Below are positions 23,371 through 24,794 of a DNA stretch of 24,794 nt, piece after piece. This DNA comes from Saccoglossus kowalevskii (taxonomy: Eukaryota; Hemichordata; Enteropneusta; Harrimaniidae). The position numbers and the translations under genes are program-made. The notes beneath the pieces were generated by a model. That model was given only the letters and a program-made list of their open reading frames with translations, did no database searches and was not told the origin of the DNA. Within the stretch, counting starts at the first letter, position 1. Every line of letters begins with the position of its first letter. The stretch is taken from NCBI RefSeq assembly GCF_000003605.2, contig NW_003144268.1, forward strand, positions 1 through 24,794. The letters run 5' to 3'.

Positions 23371-23773
23371 CAACAATGCATGTAAAATGTGACACTGAGT
23401 CAGGGATTTACCAAAAGGGCAACAATGCATGTAACATGTAACACTGAGTCAGGGATTTACCAAAAGGGCAACAATGCATGTAACATGTGGCACTGAGTCA
23501 GAGATTTTCCAAAAGGACAACAATGCATGTAACATGTGACAATGAGTTAGGGATTTACCAAAAGGACAACAATGCATGTAACATGTGACACTGAGTCAGG
23601 GATTTACCAAAAGGACAACAATGCATGTTACATGTAACACTGAGTCAGGGATTTACCAAAATGGCAACAATGCATGTAACATGTGACACTGAGTCAGGGA
23701 TTTACCAAAAGGACAACAATGCATGTGACACTGAGTCAGGGATTTACCAAAATGGCAACAATGCATGTAACAT

Positions 23774-24794
23774 GTGGCATTGAGTCAGGGATTTACCAAA
23801 AGGACAACAATGCATGTAACATGTGACAATGAGTCAGGGATTTACCAAAATGGCAACAATGCATGTAAAATGTGGCATTGAGTCAGGGATTTACCAAAAT
23901 GGCAACAATGCATGTAACATGTGACACTGAGTCAGGGATTTACCAAAAAGACATCAATGCATGTAAAATGTGGCACTTAGTCAGGGATTTACCAGAAGGA
24001 CAACAATGCATGTAACATGTAACACTGAGTCAGGGATTTACCAAAATGGCAACAATGCATGTAACATGTGACACTGAGTCAGGGATTTACCAAAAGGACA
24101 ACAATGCATGTAATATGTAACTTTGAGTCAGGTGATTTTCCAAATTGGCAACAATGCATGTAAACATGTGGCATTGAGTCAGGGATTTAACAAAAGGGCA
24201 ACAATGCATGTAACATGTGGCACTGAGTCAGGGATTTACCAAAAGGGCAACAATGCATGTAACATGTGGCATTGAGTCAGAGATTTTACCAAAAGGGCAT
24301 GAATGCATGTAACATGTGGCATTGAGTCAGGGATTTACCAAAAGGACAACAATGCATGTAACATGTGGCACTGAGTCAGAGATTTACCAAAAGGGCAAGA
24401 ATGCATGTAACATGTAACATTGAGTCAGGGATTTATCAAAAGGGCAACAATGCATGTAACATGTGAAACTGAGTCAGGGATTTACCAAAATGGCAACAAT
24501 GCATGAAACACGTAACACTGAGTCAGGGATTTACCAAAAGGGCAACAATGCATGTAACAAGTAACATTGAGTCAGGGATTTAACAAAAGGGCAACAATGC
24601 ATGTAACATGTGACACTGAGTCAGGGATTTACCAAAAGGACAACAATGCATGTAACATGTAACATTGAGTCAGGGATTTACCAAAAGAGCAACAATGCAT
24701 GTAACATGTGACACTGAGTCAGGGATTTACCAAAAGGACAACAATGCATGTAACATGTAACATTGTAATACAGGGATTTACCAAAAGGGCAACA
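23774..24794 (+). repeat. More diverged array end with CATTGAG monomers
   Basis: CATTGAG replaces CACTGAG repeatedly (for example about 23778, 23876, 24162, 24264, 24312, 24417, 24555, 24662), a change that is rare upstream. Other private variants are GGTGATTTTCCAAATTGGC, GAGATTTTACC, ACCAGAAGG, AACAAGTAAC and CATTGTAATACAGGG. Higher divergence is what is expected near the edge of a satellite array, but the edge itself is not in the window. Confidence 0.65.

Larger units (their letters stand above)
1..24794 (+). repeat. Satellite array of a 49-bp tandem monomer (about 506 copies)
   Basis: Every line of the window is the same monomer in direct orientation; the period is read directly from successive CACTGAG starts, for example 442 and 491. 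Landmarks within each unit are TGAGTCAGGG, TTTACCAAAA, CAACAATGCATG and AACATGT. The consensus has about 18 A, 12 G, 10 T and 9 C, so 43% GC, and no CpG. Most copies differ from the consensus at only a few bases, mainly at the centre (TGGC/GGAC/GGGC) and the junction (GAC/GGC/AAC). No unique DNA interrupts the array and neither end is reached. The unit is in the minisatellite size class, but the array length is satellite-like. A eukaryotic heterochromatic, centromeric or subtelomeric location is plausible but not shown; the sequence does not identify the organism. No gene lies anywhere in the window. Confidence 0.98.

Noticed and set aside
23196-23441. 81-codon forward frame
   Set aside because: Created by three 48-bp units at 23255-23370. 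The same peptide words appear in every other spurious frame (6235, 10936, 14996, 16893, 17754, 18303, 18400, 19917).
1-24794. CRISPR array
   Set aside because: The whole 49-bp unit is repeated. There are no unique spacers between conserved repeats, no leader and no cas genes.
1-24794. CENP-B box or telomeric repeat
   Set aside because: The monomer has no CpG-bearing TTCG...CGGG pattern and no TTAGGG/TTTAGGG tandem. TTAGGG strings arise only from the GTTAGGG variant of the junction.
1-24794. Tandem protein-coding repeat region (such as a surface or silk protein)
   Set aside because: A unit not divisible by 3 with stops in its frames cannot encode a repeated protein, and indels are not in multiples of three except by chance.
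1-24794. p53-type response elements around CATG
   Set aside because: The CATG core is present but the flanking RRR and YYY positions do not match in either CATG of the consensus.
1-24794. Bacterial or plasmid iteron origin
   Set aside because: The length (over 24 kb of one unit), monomer divergence pattern and lack of any rep gene do not fit iteron arrays, which hold a few to tens of copies.
1-24794. Transposon or retroelement insertion in the array
   Set aside because: I found no break in the 49-bp register large enough to hold an insertion, no terminal inverted repeats and no target-site duplication. The largest departures are 1-bp indels and 7-bp steps.

Overview
The window is one uninterrupted tandem-repeat (satellite) array. 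From the first base to the last it consists of head-to-tail copies of a 49-bp monomer in one orientation, about 506 copies (24,794/49). There is no unique flanking sequence, gene, RNA gene, transposon or CRISPR structure, and both ends lie inside the array. A clean reference monomer is 442-490. Its fixed landmarks, in order, are TGAGTCAGGG, TTTACCAAAA, CAACAATGCATG and AACATGT. The consensus is about 43% GC, contains no CpG and is purine-rich on the + strand (A far exceeds T). A long, homogenised, non-coding array of this kind points to a eukaryotic nuclear genome. The sequence gives no safe clue to the lineage.

Copies differ mainly at two short variable sites. The centre, after ACCAAAA, reads TGGC (type T), GGAC (type D) or GGGC (type G). 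The junction, after ATGT, reads GAC (d), GGC (g) or AAC (n), and can be preceded by AAAATGT instead of ACATGT (m). Rarer diagnostic variants include TTAGTTAGG, GAGTACGGG, TTTAACAAAA, CACGTAAC, GAAACACG, GACATCAATG, GCATCCAAC, GCAAGAATG, AAAAGAGC and AAAAGGCC. Monomer length changes in steps of 7 bp (42, 49, 56) through an internal CATGTAA micro-repeat.

Region by region: 1-2600 mixes T, D and G monomers, with a cluster of 1-bp indels near 1276-1515. From 2630 to 5016 the array is rich in T and D monomers and contains short 42-bp monomers and three consecutive 14-monomer intervals of 678-679 bp. From 5016 to 9000 it becomes G/n-rich, most uniformly around 8140-8860. From 9070 to 9560 a block from 2631-3119 recurs. 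From 9850 to 12800 there are G-rich blocks carrying GAAACACG/CACGTAAC/TTTAACAAAA, some tandemly duplicated. From 12800 to 20450 T/D blocks recur at offsets of about 5.3, 6.3 and 10.2 kb. From 20,750 to 24,794 blocks are more diverged, with a near-perfect 392-bp tandem duplication at 22191-22974 and many CATTGAG variants towards the end.

No genes work together here. What the window records is array evolution: local slippage, multi-monomer unequal exchange or conversion, and block dispersal over several kilobases. The most interesting structural facts are that three monomers are exactly 147 bp (nucleosome-core length), that most monomers carry a perfect AP-1/GCN4-type TGAGTCA site, and that a 42-bp monomer lies exactly 109 bp upstream of a TTAGTTA marker in eight separate places. 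I saw no previously undescribed enzymatic or defence system.
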